Positions 1 through 9,102 of a DNA stretch of 64,000 nt are shown here, one piece after another. This DNA comes from Romanomermis culicivorax (Eukaryota; Nematoda; Enoplea; Mermithida; Mermithidae): the NCBI GenBank assembly GCA_963922205.1, contig CAWUHX010000032.1:806001-870000 (forward strand). The letters are read 5' to 3'. A program made the position numbers and the translations under genes. The notes beneath the pieces were generated by a model. That model was given only the letters and a program-made list of their open reading frames with translations, was not told the DNA's origin and searched no databases. Position 1 is the first letter of the stretch, and each line of letters starts with the position of its first letter.

Positions 1-1722
1 TGTTTCAAATATATCTTCTTCCTCTTCAATTTGTTCATTACCAACAGGTTGCATAAAACATAAATGATCTAAAATAAAAATTTTCATATAAAATAAAATA
101 AAATAAATAATTACACTATATCTAATACCTTTTTTAGGTACGCTTTTCTTGCATGTTTTGCATTCAAAATAACCGCAATTATGAGGATTAGAATGTGCTC
201 GTCGAACCAGTGTATCACATTGTTCGCACACTTTGAAACGATCGCAAATAGATACCCCTGTTTTTTGACGTTTCGATTGACGTCTTTGAGTAAAAACAAG
301 CTTGTGACGAGCAAAACACTTATCATTTTTAAAATATCGCAGACAATCTTTGCATTTTCGAGCATTAAATTGATTACAGGGAGGTGTATTGTAAGACAGA
401 GGACAAACGTTTCTGCATCTGTGTTCCATTTTGTTGTTGTAGGCCAGATCGCAATGAGGACAAAAATAGCTGCGGTCAAAAAATCCAGGCATCTTTGTAA
501 TGACAGAGTAATGATTATTATGGTGGTAAATATTCAAAACATGCGTTGCTTCAGGTCCTTAAAACTCTAAATACGTACACAATAACAGACAAATAAAAAA
601 ACTCTATCCTCTAAATATCAAATCCTTAAAGCGTTCTTTGCTAAAAACTTTGATTTGATAATCGGGTAATAAAACAGTTTGCAATTGTTCCCACTGATGA
701 AAACCGCAAGCTCCTTGATGATTAGCTAAGCCTGCTAAGGTCATCAGTTCTTTAGCAACCTTTGTTTGCAGCAGATGTGACTTGTCAGATTTTCGTGCTC
801 AGCATTCTTATCTTTTTTATGAATGTAAGCTCTAGCAACAACTAGAGCTCTAGCAAAACATAAATCATCCGTGTTGCTGATTTGAATAATACAGCGTTTA
901 TCTTTTAGAAAATCATTATGTTTTAAATATTGATGAGCATTGTGAATACCTTAAATAAATAAATAAATAAATAAATAAAAATCTTACATAAGTAATTTTA
1001 ATCAGCTTACCGCTACCCTCAGGTGGTGTTACAACAATGGTACGAATTGTAGACTGATGACTATCAATTTGTATTTGCTCATTTGATTGAAGAACAGCAT
1101 TAAGAGTGTTTACAATCAAGTCTCCAGTTAAAGCATGTTTTGGTCTAAAAGGTATCAAAACACGACCTTTTGTCAAATCTGGATGGTCAAAGGAAAACCC
1201 TATAAACGCATTATCAGCGACATTCTCAGAAATTCGCTCTACTATACGTTGAAACGTTGGCACTATTTGAGCATTTAAATCATCCATATGTTCGGTATTA
1301 CGAAAGTTCACAGAGTACTCGCGACCTTCCGTATTAAAACGCCTAATATTTACGGTACTGGGTTGACCTAGTTCGAAAAAATCATCCGCAACAAAAGATG
1401 CATTCGTTACACCTCCACTACCCTCAATACCACCACCACCACCAATTTGAGCTGTTTCGTAAATTTCTTCCTCATCAGAACTGTGAGGCGTATAACTTTT
1501 GTATTGATCATCTTCATCATCATAATCTAAAACAGTTCCTTCTTCTTCTTCTTCTTCCAAAATATTATTATCGAGTGTTTCTTCTTCTTCTTTCTCGGAG
1601 GTAATATTCTCTGAAGACTCATTCACTATTGTTTCATCCTCTTCATCAGAAGTAATATCTTCTAAAATTTCCATAGGCATGTCGTCTTCGTCCGAAGTAA
1701 TATCCTCATAAATAGGTTTCAT
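1..1722 (-). pseudogene. Protein-primed type B DNA polymerase, N-terminal part, frameshifted and cut by window edge
   Basis: This would replicate the element. The start ATG is at 1722 on the minus strand. Exons read about 1722-1011, 949-609, 557-129 and 68 to beyond base 1. Two introns are canonical GT-AG (1010-950, 128-69), but no canonical donor was found for the intron near 608-558. The N-terminus is very acidic with a repeated DITSDE motif. Exon 2 carries the conserved LCFARALVVA block, and exon 3 is a cysteine-rich zinc-binding region (CPHC, CKDC, CEQC, CKTC pairs), as in Maverick-family polymerases. The exonuclease and polymerase catalytic motifs would lie left of the window. The frame changes by one base in an A-run near 790-793, and the odd exon 2 donor adds to the picture of decay. 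The family call rests on remembered architecture. Confidence 0.75.
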
Positions 1723-1889
1723 TATAAAAATTATCTAATCTAGAAAATATAAAACTATAAACTGGAAAAATAGAAAACAACCTATTCATCAAAAACTTAT
1801 ACAGTAATAATAATAGAAAATTTTTATAAATTAGCAAAAACTATTAATTTTATGGTAGAGATTTAATTATTGTTTATGGGGTTAATGTG

Positions 1890-2480
1890 GTACTTTTCTT
1901 TTTTATGATGGGAAAGCTTTAAAGACCTCTATAACTCATGAACACGTGCCCATATCATTTCTTTAGCTTATTTTATTAGCATATAACCAGTTAAAACCAG
2001 TTGAAAACCTGTTTTACTGTACAACCCTAGTATTTTTGTTTTGATTCTTGAAGCTATAAAATAACTGTAATAGCTGCTTATAACCCTGTTGCACCATCTT
2101 TTCTTTTTATGTGGAAAAGCTTTAAAGACCCTTAAAACTCATGCGCACGTGGCTATATTGCTTCTATAGCTCTGACCTTGATAATTACTATAACACATAA
2201 AACACATATATTTTTCTAGCTTTGATCTCAAAGGTTACCATACAACATAAACACATTTTATTTTATTTTTGTAGGATATATGTCTTGAATATTTATTATG
2301 CTTATAACTCCTCCTCTTACAGCTATAAGCTATATATGTTGGTTATTTTATTATAACTATAACCTCCTTTTACTCAAAAATTTTGAACACTTTATACATT
2401 TATCTGTTTTGTTGCTACAAAAACTACTCGCTTCTTCTTCTTCTCTCTCTCTCTCTCTCTCTTTAATATTTCTTCAAGAA
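1890..2480. promoter_or_regulatory. Divergent intergenic region with duplicated E-box module
   Basis: The roughly 770 bp between the divergent starts at 1722 (minus) and 2490 (plus) holds a direct repeat of about 55 bp at about 1910-1965 and 2112-2167 (GGAAAAGCTTTAAAGACC-like, then ACTCATG). Each copy contains a CACGTG E-box (1943-1948, 2146-2151). A CT microsatellite lies at about 2442-2461, just before the plus-strand start. A bidirectional promoter is an inference from the layout. Confidence 0.4.
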
Positions 2481-2489
2481 TTTTCAAAA

Positions 2490-3700
2490 ATGGAACACCA
2501 GTTTATGTTAGACGAAAACATGGCATTATTTGTAGTGGTTGAAGGTAGATACGTGTCAATCTATTTTCGTAACGTCGACCCTAAAACAAAAGAGGCGTAT
2601 GGTCGCGGATTCAAGCTCATTTTACCACAATACGGTATACTAGGTCGCAATGTCAATATTATTGAAAAGACATTTTCACATGGAGGTCGATGCGGCATCA
2701 ACCTTGGTTATAAAATGCTGGTCGAGAGCGACGGGGTTACAGTATGATTTAACAATTTGTTTAATGGAACGACATGGTGTTTATCTAAAGAAGTGAGTTG
2801 ATATATGAATTCTTTCTTTCTTTTAAAATATAATGTTTTATTCTTTAGCAATTTTGGCGCTGGACCAATATGATACATGAGATAGCGCCAGCTATTTCAA
2901 ACAAGTACAACGCTTTAGCAGCAAATTTTCAGCTAGCAATAAAACGCAAAACAAACGAAAACGACGACGTTGCTGGAAAAGATGGTTCTACCCCGAAAAT
3001 CGTTAAAGAAGAAGAAGTCGCTGCAGATAAGAAAATTATTAAAGAAGAAGAAGAAGGGATTCATGCTACAAAATTCGCCGGAGAGCAAAGCAATGCTCGT
3101 GAAGATCAAAAGGAAGCTAGCTTTCAAACGTCGTTTATTAATGATCTCTTCATCAATTGTTTGAATGATCCAGACTACGATTCAACGTCGGATACCAATT
3201 CGTTGGACGCCGAAACCAGACGTATTTGTGAGTTACGTGTTCCGGGTTTAGATATTCCATGGTTTTTTGATGAGCAAGTAGTAAAAGGTGAAAAATTATT
3301 TATAATTATATGTGCTGAGTTAGTTATACAAGACATCTTTAATGGGTGTATTTTTGATTGTTATTGCGCGAAAGAGGTAGGAATTGTTGAGGATCATCAG
3401 TGTCCAGCTCGTAATTCCATATATAATATCGCAATTACACCAACAGTTAATCGTTTATATGAAAAGATGGGACTTATCATTGACTGTTTTTAATATGTTA
3501 TAGGTGAAGTTCAAGGTTATTACAGTCTTCGCGCTTTTAAACAGATGATTGACATATTTAGATGTATACCACTTACAAGTACTGGCCGTAAAATTCTTAA
3601 GGATACTGTAGCTTGTTTTATTGATGAAGGTTATCATTATGATTTTGATGATGCTGTTGTTATCAAAACACTACGCGATTTTATTAACAGTAAATTGTAA
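2490..3700 (+). pseudogene. Unknown element gene, three exons, in-frame stop in exon 1
   Basis: I do not recognise this gene. Exon 1 is 2490-2792 and is interrupted by TGA at 2745-2747. The open frame resumes in the same phase and reaches a consensus donor (GAA|GTGAGT). The intron is 2793-2848, and exon 2 begins at 2849. The exon 2 donor is uncertain: 3288 and 3411 both fit phase 1. Exon 3 is 3504-3700. The N-terminal part has a GRYVSIYF...GFKLILPQYG pattern that faintly recalls PC4/p15-type single-strand DNA-binding folds, which is weak. Exon 2 has a long Lys/Glu-rich linker and then an Asp/Ser-rich stretch. E2 lacks this gene. The stop codon suggests a dead copy. Confidence 0.55.
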
Positions 3701-4021
3701 AAGTTTTGCTTACATTCATTCATTCATTCATTACAGCTTGTATGTTTTAATTAGCTATATTTTGATTGCTTATGTAATTGCTTACGTATTTACTTGTTAT
3801 ATATATATATAATTTCATACATACATACATTGTGCGTATATTTTGCATACAGTAATGCTATTCTATTTTATATAATCATCTATCTTTATGTTTTACATGT
3901 GCACTGCTTTATATTGTAATTTTGATAATTATGTAACATTTTGTTTTAAATAATAATAAAAATCATTTTAAAAATTGTTCAAGTAAAAAGGTGGTTGGTT
4001 TTTGTTGTTGTCAAAAAAGAG
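3701..4021 (+). other. AT-rich spacer before the packaging ATPase
   Basis: No gene is seen. The spacer has a short TTCA/ATTC run (about 3713-3733) and a run of alternating TA. From about 3920 on it aligns with E2. The GGTTGGTTTTT motif just before the ATPase start is kept in both elements, and a similar GGTTGGTCGTTTTT precedes the gene at 5268, so it may be a promoter or leader motif. Confidence 0.5.
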
Positions 4022-4678
4022 ATGTCAAATGATGATGATGAAAAGTTTTATATATGGAAACATCCATTTAACTGTATAGTTTCTGCTCCAACAAAATCAG
4101 GAAAAACACAATTTGTTAAAAAACTTGTAATTTTTGCTAAAGAAATGCTTCACCCTGCTCCTGTGAAAATTTATTGGTGTTATTCGGAATGGCAAGAAGC
4201 TTACGATGAATTAGTTCAGAAATGTTCTTATGTAGAATTTATTCAAGGTTCGCCTGATTTGAATGAACTTCAGAAAAGTAAAGATACACCTAAATTATTA
4301 ATTATGGATGATATGATGCAAGAGATGAAGAATGATCAAAGTTTAACTCAACTTTTTACTAAAGGATCGCATCATTGGAATATATCAATTATACATATAG
4401 TTCAGAATGCCTTTTTTGATGGAATGCGTACGAGTAGGATATACGCTCAATATTTAATTCTTTTAAAAAACCCAAGCGATAGATTACAAGTCCGCACACT
4501 GGCTCGACAGATTTTTCCAACTACCTCAAATTATTTCATAGAATCCTATGAGGATGCTACTAGTAAACCATACGGTTATTTATTAATAGATCTTACACAG
4601 ACATGTCCTGAAAAATATCGACTTAGATCTAATATATTCCCCGACAATGATCATATGATTTTGTATACACCTAAATGA
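4022..4678 (+). CDS. Virion DNA-packaging ATPase (A32/FtsK-HerA type)
   Basis: This 218-aa protein would pump the element's DNA into capsids. A P-loop (APTKSGKT, residues 22-29) follows a short N-terminus. A Walker B-like strand ends in two acidic residues (LLIMDDMM, about 92-99). An arginine-rich segment (NPSDRLQVRTLARQ) follows. The length suits the compact A32-like ATPases of Polintons and adenain-encoding viruses. I chose the ATG at 4022 because the E2 copy aligns from the matching methionine; upstream codons are open but have no ATG. Unlike the E2 copy, this one is intact. It is the first gene of the collinear core. Confidence 0.85.
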   Translation: MSNDDDEKFYIWKHPFNCIVSAPTKSGKTQFVKKLVIFAKEMLHPAPVKIYWCYSEWQEAYDELVQKCSYVEFIQGSPDLNELQKSKDTPKLLIMDDMMQEMKNDQSLTQLFTKGSHHWNISIIHIVQNAFFDGMRTSRIYAQYLILLKNPSDRLQVRTLARQIFPTTSNYFIESYEDATSKPYGYLLIDLTQTCPEKYRLRSNIFPDNDHMILYTPK

Positions 4679-4736
4679 TTCATCATTTTTACAAAAAACT
4701 TTATACAGGTTAGTCGGATCCTACTATTTTAGCGAT

Positions 4737-5207
4737 ATGATATACAGTAAACACATTTTTTTAAACACTCTCCCTGTGATCCTTTTCATAGCTGTTTTTA
4801 TTGTATGGGTACAATACCCTTTTCAATTTTATGAAAATGAAGAAGAACCTGTAAATGTTACAGATTTTACGATACCAAACACAAAAAATGTTACAGATTT
4901 TACGATACCAAACACAAAAAATGTTACAGATCAGAAAATATTATTATTACGGGAAAATTATAAATTACTTATAATACCCTTACTACATTTTGTAGAAAAA
5001 ATTTTACATTGTCCTCAGAATGATGGTCAATTTATGCAATTACGAATGTGTTTCAAAATATATATTTTCAATCCTGTCGTATTTTCTTGTTGTAGTCGAA
5101 GCAGTAAATTTCAAAACTTGTACATCAATGGAACTAGATTACGATATATTGATACGATAGCTTTATTACATAATCAGAAAAAAATATTATACCCTTCATC
5201 AGTCTAG
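4737..5207 (+). CDS. Single-pass membrane protein of the element, unknown role
   Basis: The 156-aa product has one strong hydrophobic segment at about residues 9-27 and a short cytosolic or virion tip before it. A linker with tandem NVTDFTIPNTK repeats and N-glycosylation-type NVT sites follows, then a cysteine-containing C-terminal domain (conserved HCPQNDGQFMQLRMCFKIYIF). The E2 copy is collinear but has a single linker repeat. The conserved C-terminal part and the anchor suggest a virion or envelope-proximal membrane protein, but I do not recognise the family. The TAGTCGGATC motif in the short spacer before it is shared by both elements. Confidence 0.7.
   Translation: MIYSKHIFLNTLPVILFIAVFIVWVQYPFQFYENEEEPVNVTDFTIPNTKNVTDFTIPNTKNVTDQKILLLRENYKLLIIPLLHFVEKILHCPQNDGQFMQLRMCFKIYIFNPVVFSCCSRSSKFQNLYINGTRLRYIDTIALLHNQKKILYPSSV
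4854..4919 (+). repeat. In-frame 33-bp tandem duplication
   Basis: Two exact 33-bp units (4854-4886, 4887-4919) encode the 11-residue repeat NVTDFTIPNTK, followed by the start of a third unit. The E2 gene has one unit, so this is a length change specific to E1 that keeps the frame. Confidence 0.9.
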
Positions 5208-5267
5208 TTGAGAATTTTGAAGAGGTTGGTCGTTTTTCTATAATTCGTTTGTTTTGTGACAATTACA

Positions 5268-5731
5268 ATGTCCGCCGCATTTGAAGTTTTTGTCAGAATG
5301 GTGCAAAATAAAGTAAAAGGTAAAAATTTATATCTCTTCTTTAACTATTTATTAAACTATAGAATTTTTTTATTTAAGGTAAAATACTAAACAACAAACA
5401 GAAATGCGAAATAGCTGATTTGTTTTGGACTCGTTTCTCACCCGAAGCCAAGATTTTTTACAAAGACATAGCTAAGGCGTGCAACCATTTACGGCGTGAA
5501 GTTGGTTTACCTATGGGACGTAAAAAAGTTACACAATTTTGGTGTTTTGCTAGACTATTACTGACAGAGTTGGATATGGTCAAAACTCGCGCTATTTTTG
5601 TAGAAGATCTTTTTTTAAAACTAGATACAGCTCATGAACTATTTTTTATGAATATGAATAACTTGTGTGCTTTTTCTAGACGCGAAGAGTTGAATATCGT
5701 CATACAAAATGAAGCTTCATTACTATCTTAA
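5268..5731 (+). CDS. Conserved two-exon protein with FxxF and FW motifs, unknown role
   Basis: Exon 1 is 5268-5319 and exon 2 is 5379-5731, with a 59-bp GT-AG intron in phase 1 after codon 17. The roughly 134-aa product starts MSAAFEVFVRMVQ and has two aromatic blocks, LFWTRFSPEAKIFY (about 32-45) and FWCFARLLL (about 71-79). The intron position and both blocks are the same in E2 (complement 47971-48436), which supports the splice model. The minus-strand gene at 12976-13401 shares the intron phase and motif spacing and looks like a paralogue. I do not recognise a characterised family. The motif layout suggests a small helical protein. Confidence 0.75.
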
Positions 5732-5813
5732 TGTAATACAATAAATATTTCAATGTTTACTCATCATTTGGTCATTATTATAAAATTTTTTTGTACTGTA
5801 CGGTCTGTTTTGT

Positions 5814-6167
5814 ATGGCTTCTAGATTAAAGAAATATATTCACGAGCTCAATGTGTTAAAAAATTCAAATCGTGTTCAAAGACGTGCTCTTCTTCAACAT
5901 TCTTCCCCCGATTTGATCTGTTGTATATGTGAAATTTGTTTGAACATTTTGAACGGTAATATTCCTATTAATTCAAACTTAAAAAAGAAATTGGCCAAAC
6001 ATAAATTATTGCTCAGAGGTTTAGCTACTAGACACGAAAAAAACAAGAAAAAAGATTTACATAATAAACGTGTAAGAATTGTTCGAAGTGGTGGAGCATT
6101 TTTACCTCTAGTACTACCCGTTTTATTATCTACATTAGCAAGTTTTGTTACAGAGAAATTATTATAG
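5814..6167 (+). CDS. pX-like basic protein with hydrophobic C-terminus
   Basis: This 117-aa protein has a central LICCICEICLNILNGNIP block, a strongly basic stretch (about residues 62-92) and a hydrophobic C-terminal helix (GGAFLPLVLPVLLSTL). Proteins of this layout recur beside F54H12.2-like capsid genes in invertebrate genomes and have been compared with adenovirus core protein pX. A DNA-condensing or membrane-active virion role is an inference. The stop codon at 6165-6167 is one base before the next ATG. The E2 copy (complement 47535-47888) is intact and close in sequence. Confidence 0.7.
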   Translation: MASRLKKYIHELNVLKNSNRVQRRALLQHSSPDLICCICEICLNILNGNIPINSNLKKKLAKHKLLLRGLATRHEKNKKKDLHNKRVRIVRSGGAFLPLVLPVLLSTLASFVTEKLL

Positions 6168-6168
6168 A

Positions 6169-7026
6169 ATGAAATTTGCTAATAAATTTGCTCTTATACC
6201 TCAGGAGGTTCTGAATAAACTGAATAACTCTCAGGTTTCTTCTTCTTCGACGACGACGAGTTCAAATGAAAAGACAGGTATAGCTAAGCAAGTTGACATG
6301 TATCGTAACGAACTAGAGCGCATTTTGAAAGATAATACGTTAACACCTGAAGAACAATACAAAATGTACTCACAACTATTTTCACAATATTTAACTTTTG
6401 AACATGAAAAGGCTCAACCTACTACAGTGATTTTAAAACAAAAAGTTATTGATAACGAAGAAGATGAGAAGGATAGTGACGATTTGAAACAAAAAGAAAA
6501 AAATTGGTTGAACGATGAAAAGTTACTTAGCGGTATTCCTAAACAGTTTAAACGCTCGGCATCCTTATTATTGGAGCATGTGCGACGTAACCCTAGTATA
6601 AATGTTAATAAGCAAGGTGAAGTATTAATTGATGGAAAATTAATTGAAGGATCACATATTATTGATTTATTACATGATTTGTCTCGTAAACGTTCAAAAA
6701 TTACGCAAACGCTTGGAGTAGATGAGTTTGTTAATGCTTTGAAAAAATATAATGTACCATTAGAGGCTATAGGAAACCCATTACGTAAAATGTTATTCAC
6801 TTTACCTCGGAAACTCTCCTACCATACACCTCCGGAAGAATCAGATGATCATGCAGTTAGTAGTGTCAAGCGGTTGAATAAACCACTTGTGAAAGGTGTT
6901 GATTTATTTTCAAGTGGTGCCGAGGAAGATATCAAAGACGATTCATTCTTTAATAAAGGAAACTCAACAGAAAAGAAGATACGGCGCAAAGCTAGAGCAC
7001 TTAGACGGTATACTCCTTTGTACTAG
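6169..7026 (+). CDS. Conserved virion-module protein, unknown role
   Basis: This 285-aa protein begins MKFANKFALIPQEVLNKL. It has a Ser/Thr-rich linker, a helical segment (QVDMYRNELERILKDN...YKMYSQL), an acidic Lys/Glu linker, a central domain (about residues 125-215) and a basic tail ending RRKARALRRYTPLY. A related protein stands between the pX-like and integrase genes in similar elements, but I know of no assigned function. The ATG at 6169 matches the first methionine shared with E2. The start follows the previous stop by one base (TAGAATG), which suggests coupled translation or a shared transcript. E2 has an intact copy at complement 46700-47533. Confidence 0.7.
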   Translation: MKFANKFALIPQEVLNKLNNSQVSSSSTTTSSNEKTGIAKQVDMYRNELERILKDNTLTPEEQYKMYSQLFSQYLTFEHEKAQPTTVILKQKVIDNEEDEKDSDDLKQKEKNWLNDEKLLSGIPKQFKRSASLLLEHVRRNPSINVNKQGEVLIDGKLIEGSHIIDLLHDLSRKRSKITQTLGVDEFVNALKKYNVPLEAIGNPLRKMLFTLPRKLSYHTPPEESDDHAVSSVKRLNKPLVKGVDLFSSGAEEDIKDDSFFNKGNSTEKKIRRKARALRRYTPLY

Positions 7027-7030
7027 AGCG

Positions 7031-8140
7031 ATGAACACCTTACTTTCGAAATTATACAAAAATTTACACGGAAATCCCTCAGCTTTTTCTAGTATTGAAA
7101 AATTATATGCTGAAGCTAGAAAGCACCGTAAAACAATTACACGTAAAAATGTTAAAGATTGGCTTTCAAAACAAGATAGTTATACTCTACATAAACAAGT
7201 CAACAAAAAATTTTCACATAATCGTATTTATGTTACAGCTATGGATCAACAATGGGAAATTGATTTGGCAGATATGTCTTCTTTAGCAGATTTTAACGAT
7301 GGATACAAATTTATGCTTACATGTATAGATGTATTAAGTAAATACGCATGGGTTGAACCCTTAAAATCAAAACACTCAAAGAATGTTTGCGATGCTTTTC
7401 AAAATATTTTAAAAAGAGGTCGAATCCCTTGGAGAGTGCGCAGCGATAAAGGAAAAGAATTTGTCAACAAAGATTTCCAAAAATTATTGAAAACTAACGA
7501 TATACATTTTTTTACTTCTCAAAACGAAGACATTAAATGTTCAATAGTGGAACGGTTTAATAGAACTTTAAAAACTAAATTATTTAAATATTTTACAGAG
7601 TTTACCACTTATAAATGGATTGATATTTTACCCGCAGTTGTTTCCAACTACAATCACTCTGTTCATAGATCTATTAAGGAAAAACCTATTAATGTAGATT
7701 ATTCTAACGAAAAAATTATATGGCAAAGACTCTACCCTGAAAGATTATACACTAGAAAGCCTAAGATTGATATAGGAGATTACGTGCGAATTAGTAAACA
7801 TAGAGGTGTATTTGACAAAGGTTATTTACCTCAATGGAGTGAAGAAGTTTTCAAAGTAAAACATGTTGTGAAGACCCGAAATCATATACTTTATACAATT
7901 CAAGATCTGGAAGGCGAAGATATAGAAGGACGTTTTTATGAAAAAGAACTACAGAAAATCGATTTTAATCCTAATATCAAAGAATACAAAATTGAAAAGG
8001 TTTTGAAGACTAAACAATTACCAGATGGTCAGAATAGAGTACTTGTGAAGTGGTGGGGTTATCCTGAAAAATTCAACAGTTGGATTTTAGAAAAGGATAT
8101 ACAAAACGACGACGACGACGATTACGATGAACAACTTTGA
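7031..8140 (+). CDS. Retroviral-type integrase (DDE) with C-terminal chromodomain
   Basis: This 369-aa enzyme would insert the element's linear DNA. The N-terminal helical region (about 1-65) precedes an rve-type core with catalytic Asp78 (WEIDLADM), Asp139 (RSDKGKEF) and Glu174 (VERFNRTL), a D-X34-E spacing. An SH3-like segment follows ([14 protein letters not shown]). The C-terminal chromodomain (about 316-360) keeps its aromatic cage and core ([20 protein letters not shown]). Chromodomain integrases are typical of Mavericks and may guide insertion by reading histone methylation. I chose the ATG at 7031 because E2 aligns from there. The 3' end overlaps the protease gene by 14 bases. Confidence 0.93.
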   Translation: MNTLLSKLYKNLHGNPSAFSSIEKLYAEARKHRKTITRKNVKDWLSKQDSYTLHKQVNKKFSHNRIYVTAMDQQWEIDLADMSSLADFNDGYKFMLTCIDVLSKYAWVEPLKSKHSKNVCDAFQNILKRGRIPWRVRSDKGKEFVNKDFQKLLKTNDIHFFTSQNEDIKCSIVERFNRTLKTKLFKYFTEFTTYKWIDILPAVVSNYNHSVHRSIKEKPINVDYSNEKIIWQRLYPERLYTRKPKIDIGDYVRISKHRGVFDKGYLPQWSEEVFKVKHVVKTRNHILYTIQDLEGEDIEGRFYEKELQKIDFNPNIKEYKIEKVLKTKQLPDGQNRVLVKWWGYPEKFNSWILEKDIQNDDDDDYDEQL

Positions 8141-8618
8141 ATTGACATATTATGCTCAACAAGATGAGCTATTATCACAAAATTTTTTAGGAGTTTTTGC
8201 TTGCGATACTCTACCGAAGATAGTTAAAAGACCCGCGGCTTTAATTGCAAACACCGATACATCTTTTCAAAAAGGAAGTCATTGGATAGCTATGTATTTT
8301 GATAATGCTAACTCTGTATATTATTTTGATTCTTATGGCTTACCACCAGTTATTCCTGCTTTTATAAATTATATTAACAAAAATGCTTTAATAATATATA
8401 CAAATAAGAAACATTTACAAAATTTTAATAGTAGGGTTTGTGGTATATATACTTTATATTTTTTGTATTATAAAGTGCGACATGTTCCTATGTATAAAAT
8501 GTTTAAAAGTTTCAGTAACACAAATTTTGTTTATAATGATAGATTGATTTGTAAGTTTTTTCATTGTAAATTTTCTGTAAAAGGTCACTTGCGAAATAAA
8601 TTATATACACGTTTGTAA
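8127..8618 (+). CDS. Adenain-type (Ulp1-like) cysteine protease
   Basis: This 163-aa protease would mature virion proteins. The catalytic order fits the adenovirus protease clan: His52 (GSHWIAMYF), Asp68 (YYFDSYG), Gln98 as the oxyanion residue and Cys105 (SRVCGIYT), with the Gln-Cys spacing of seven seen in adenain. The N-terminal [11 protein letters not shown] block is usual for Maverick proteases. The ORF starts inside the end of the integrase gene (14-base overlap), an arrangement repeated in E2. No frame damage is visible. Confidence 0.9.
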   Translation: MNNFELTYYAQQDELLSQNFLGVFACDTLPKIVKRPAALIANTDTSFQKGSHWIAMYFDNANSVYYFDSYGLPPVIPAFINYINKNALIIYTNKKHLQNFNSRVCGIYTLYFLYYKVRHVPMYKMFKSFSNTNFVYNDRLICKFFHCKFSVKGHLRNKLYTRL

Positions 8619-8675
8619 AAAGTTAACTCCTTCTATATGTATTTATATATATATATAAATTTTACTTCACTTTGA

Positions 8676-8748
8676 TAGCTCCGCCTCCTTCATATTTTTG
8701 TATAATTTTATTGGTTATTTTAGTAGCTCCGCCTTTTTATAAATTTAT
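8676..8748 (+). promoter_or_regulatory. Predicted promoter module for the downstream structural genes
   Basis: The module has two AGCTCCGCCT boxes (8676-8688, 8724-8734), an inverted CCAAT (ATTGGTT, 8710-8716) and a TATA-like TTTTTATAAATTTA (8735-8748), 43 bp before the ATG at 8791. The same order of elements is kept in E2 (44988-45062, minus strand) although the surrounding DNA has diverged. The promoter role is inferred. Confidence 0.5.
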
Positions 8749-8790
8749 AACTGAGTGTTTAGTTGTTAAATAAAAATTTTTTATTTTGAA

Positions 8791-9102
8791 ATGGATAGTA
8801 GTAATAGTACGCATTCAGAAATGTCTCGCATTAGCGTTTGGGAGTTTTTTGGAAAACGTCTACCTCGAAACGAAGTGGTTTTCTTCAGTCAGGTCATACT
8901 AATATACATTGTAGTCATTACAGCTATAATAAATTTATCTCTCTACAATAATAATACACAATTGTGGGTTGGTCTTTTGTGCGCTTGTATAGGATATTTA
9001 TTACCTAGTCCCGTACCGACCGTATTACAGTCATCTAATTCATTGAAGACTGTACCTATAGCAACAGCAAACAACAACATTATAAATAATGACAACCTTT
9101 GA
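8791..9102 (+). CDS. Small two-helix membrane protein of the capsid module
   Basis: The 103-aa product has a conserved soluble head (WEFFGKRLPRNEVVFFSQV) and two hydrophobic helices (about residues 30-50 and 57-73, the second ending IGYLLPSP). A Ser/Asn-rich tail follows. Proteins with the EFF.KRLPR..VVF..Q signature recur next to F54H12.2-like genes in invertebrate genomes; the role is unknown, and a virion or host-membrane function is an inference. Its last 14 bases overlap the next gene. The E2 copy is frameshifted before the second helix ends. Confidence 0.7.
   Translation: MDSSNSTHSEMSRISVWEFFGKRLPRNEVVFFSQVILIYIVVITAIINLSLYNNNTQLWVGLLCACIGYLLPSPVPTVLQSSNSLKTVPIATANNNIINNDNL

Noticed and set aside
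111-479. 122-codon ORF on the minus strand
   Set aside because: It is an out-of-frame shadow of polymerase exon 3; the neighbouring frame has the cysteine-pair pattern and proper intron edges.
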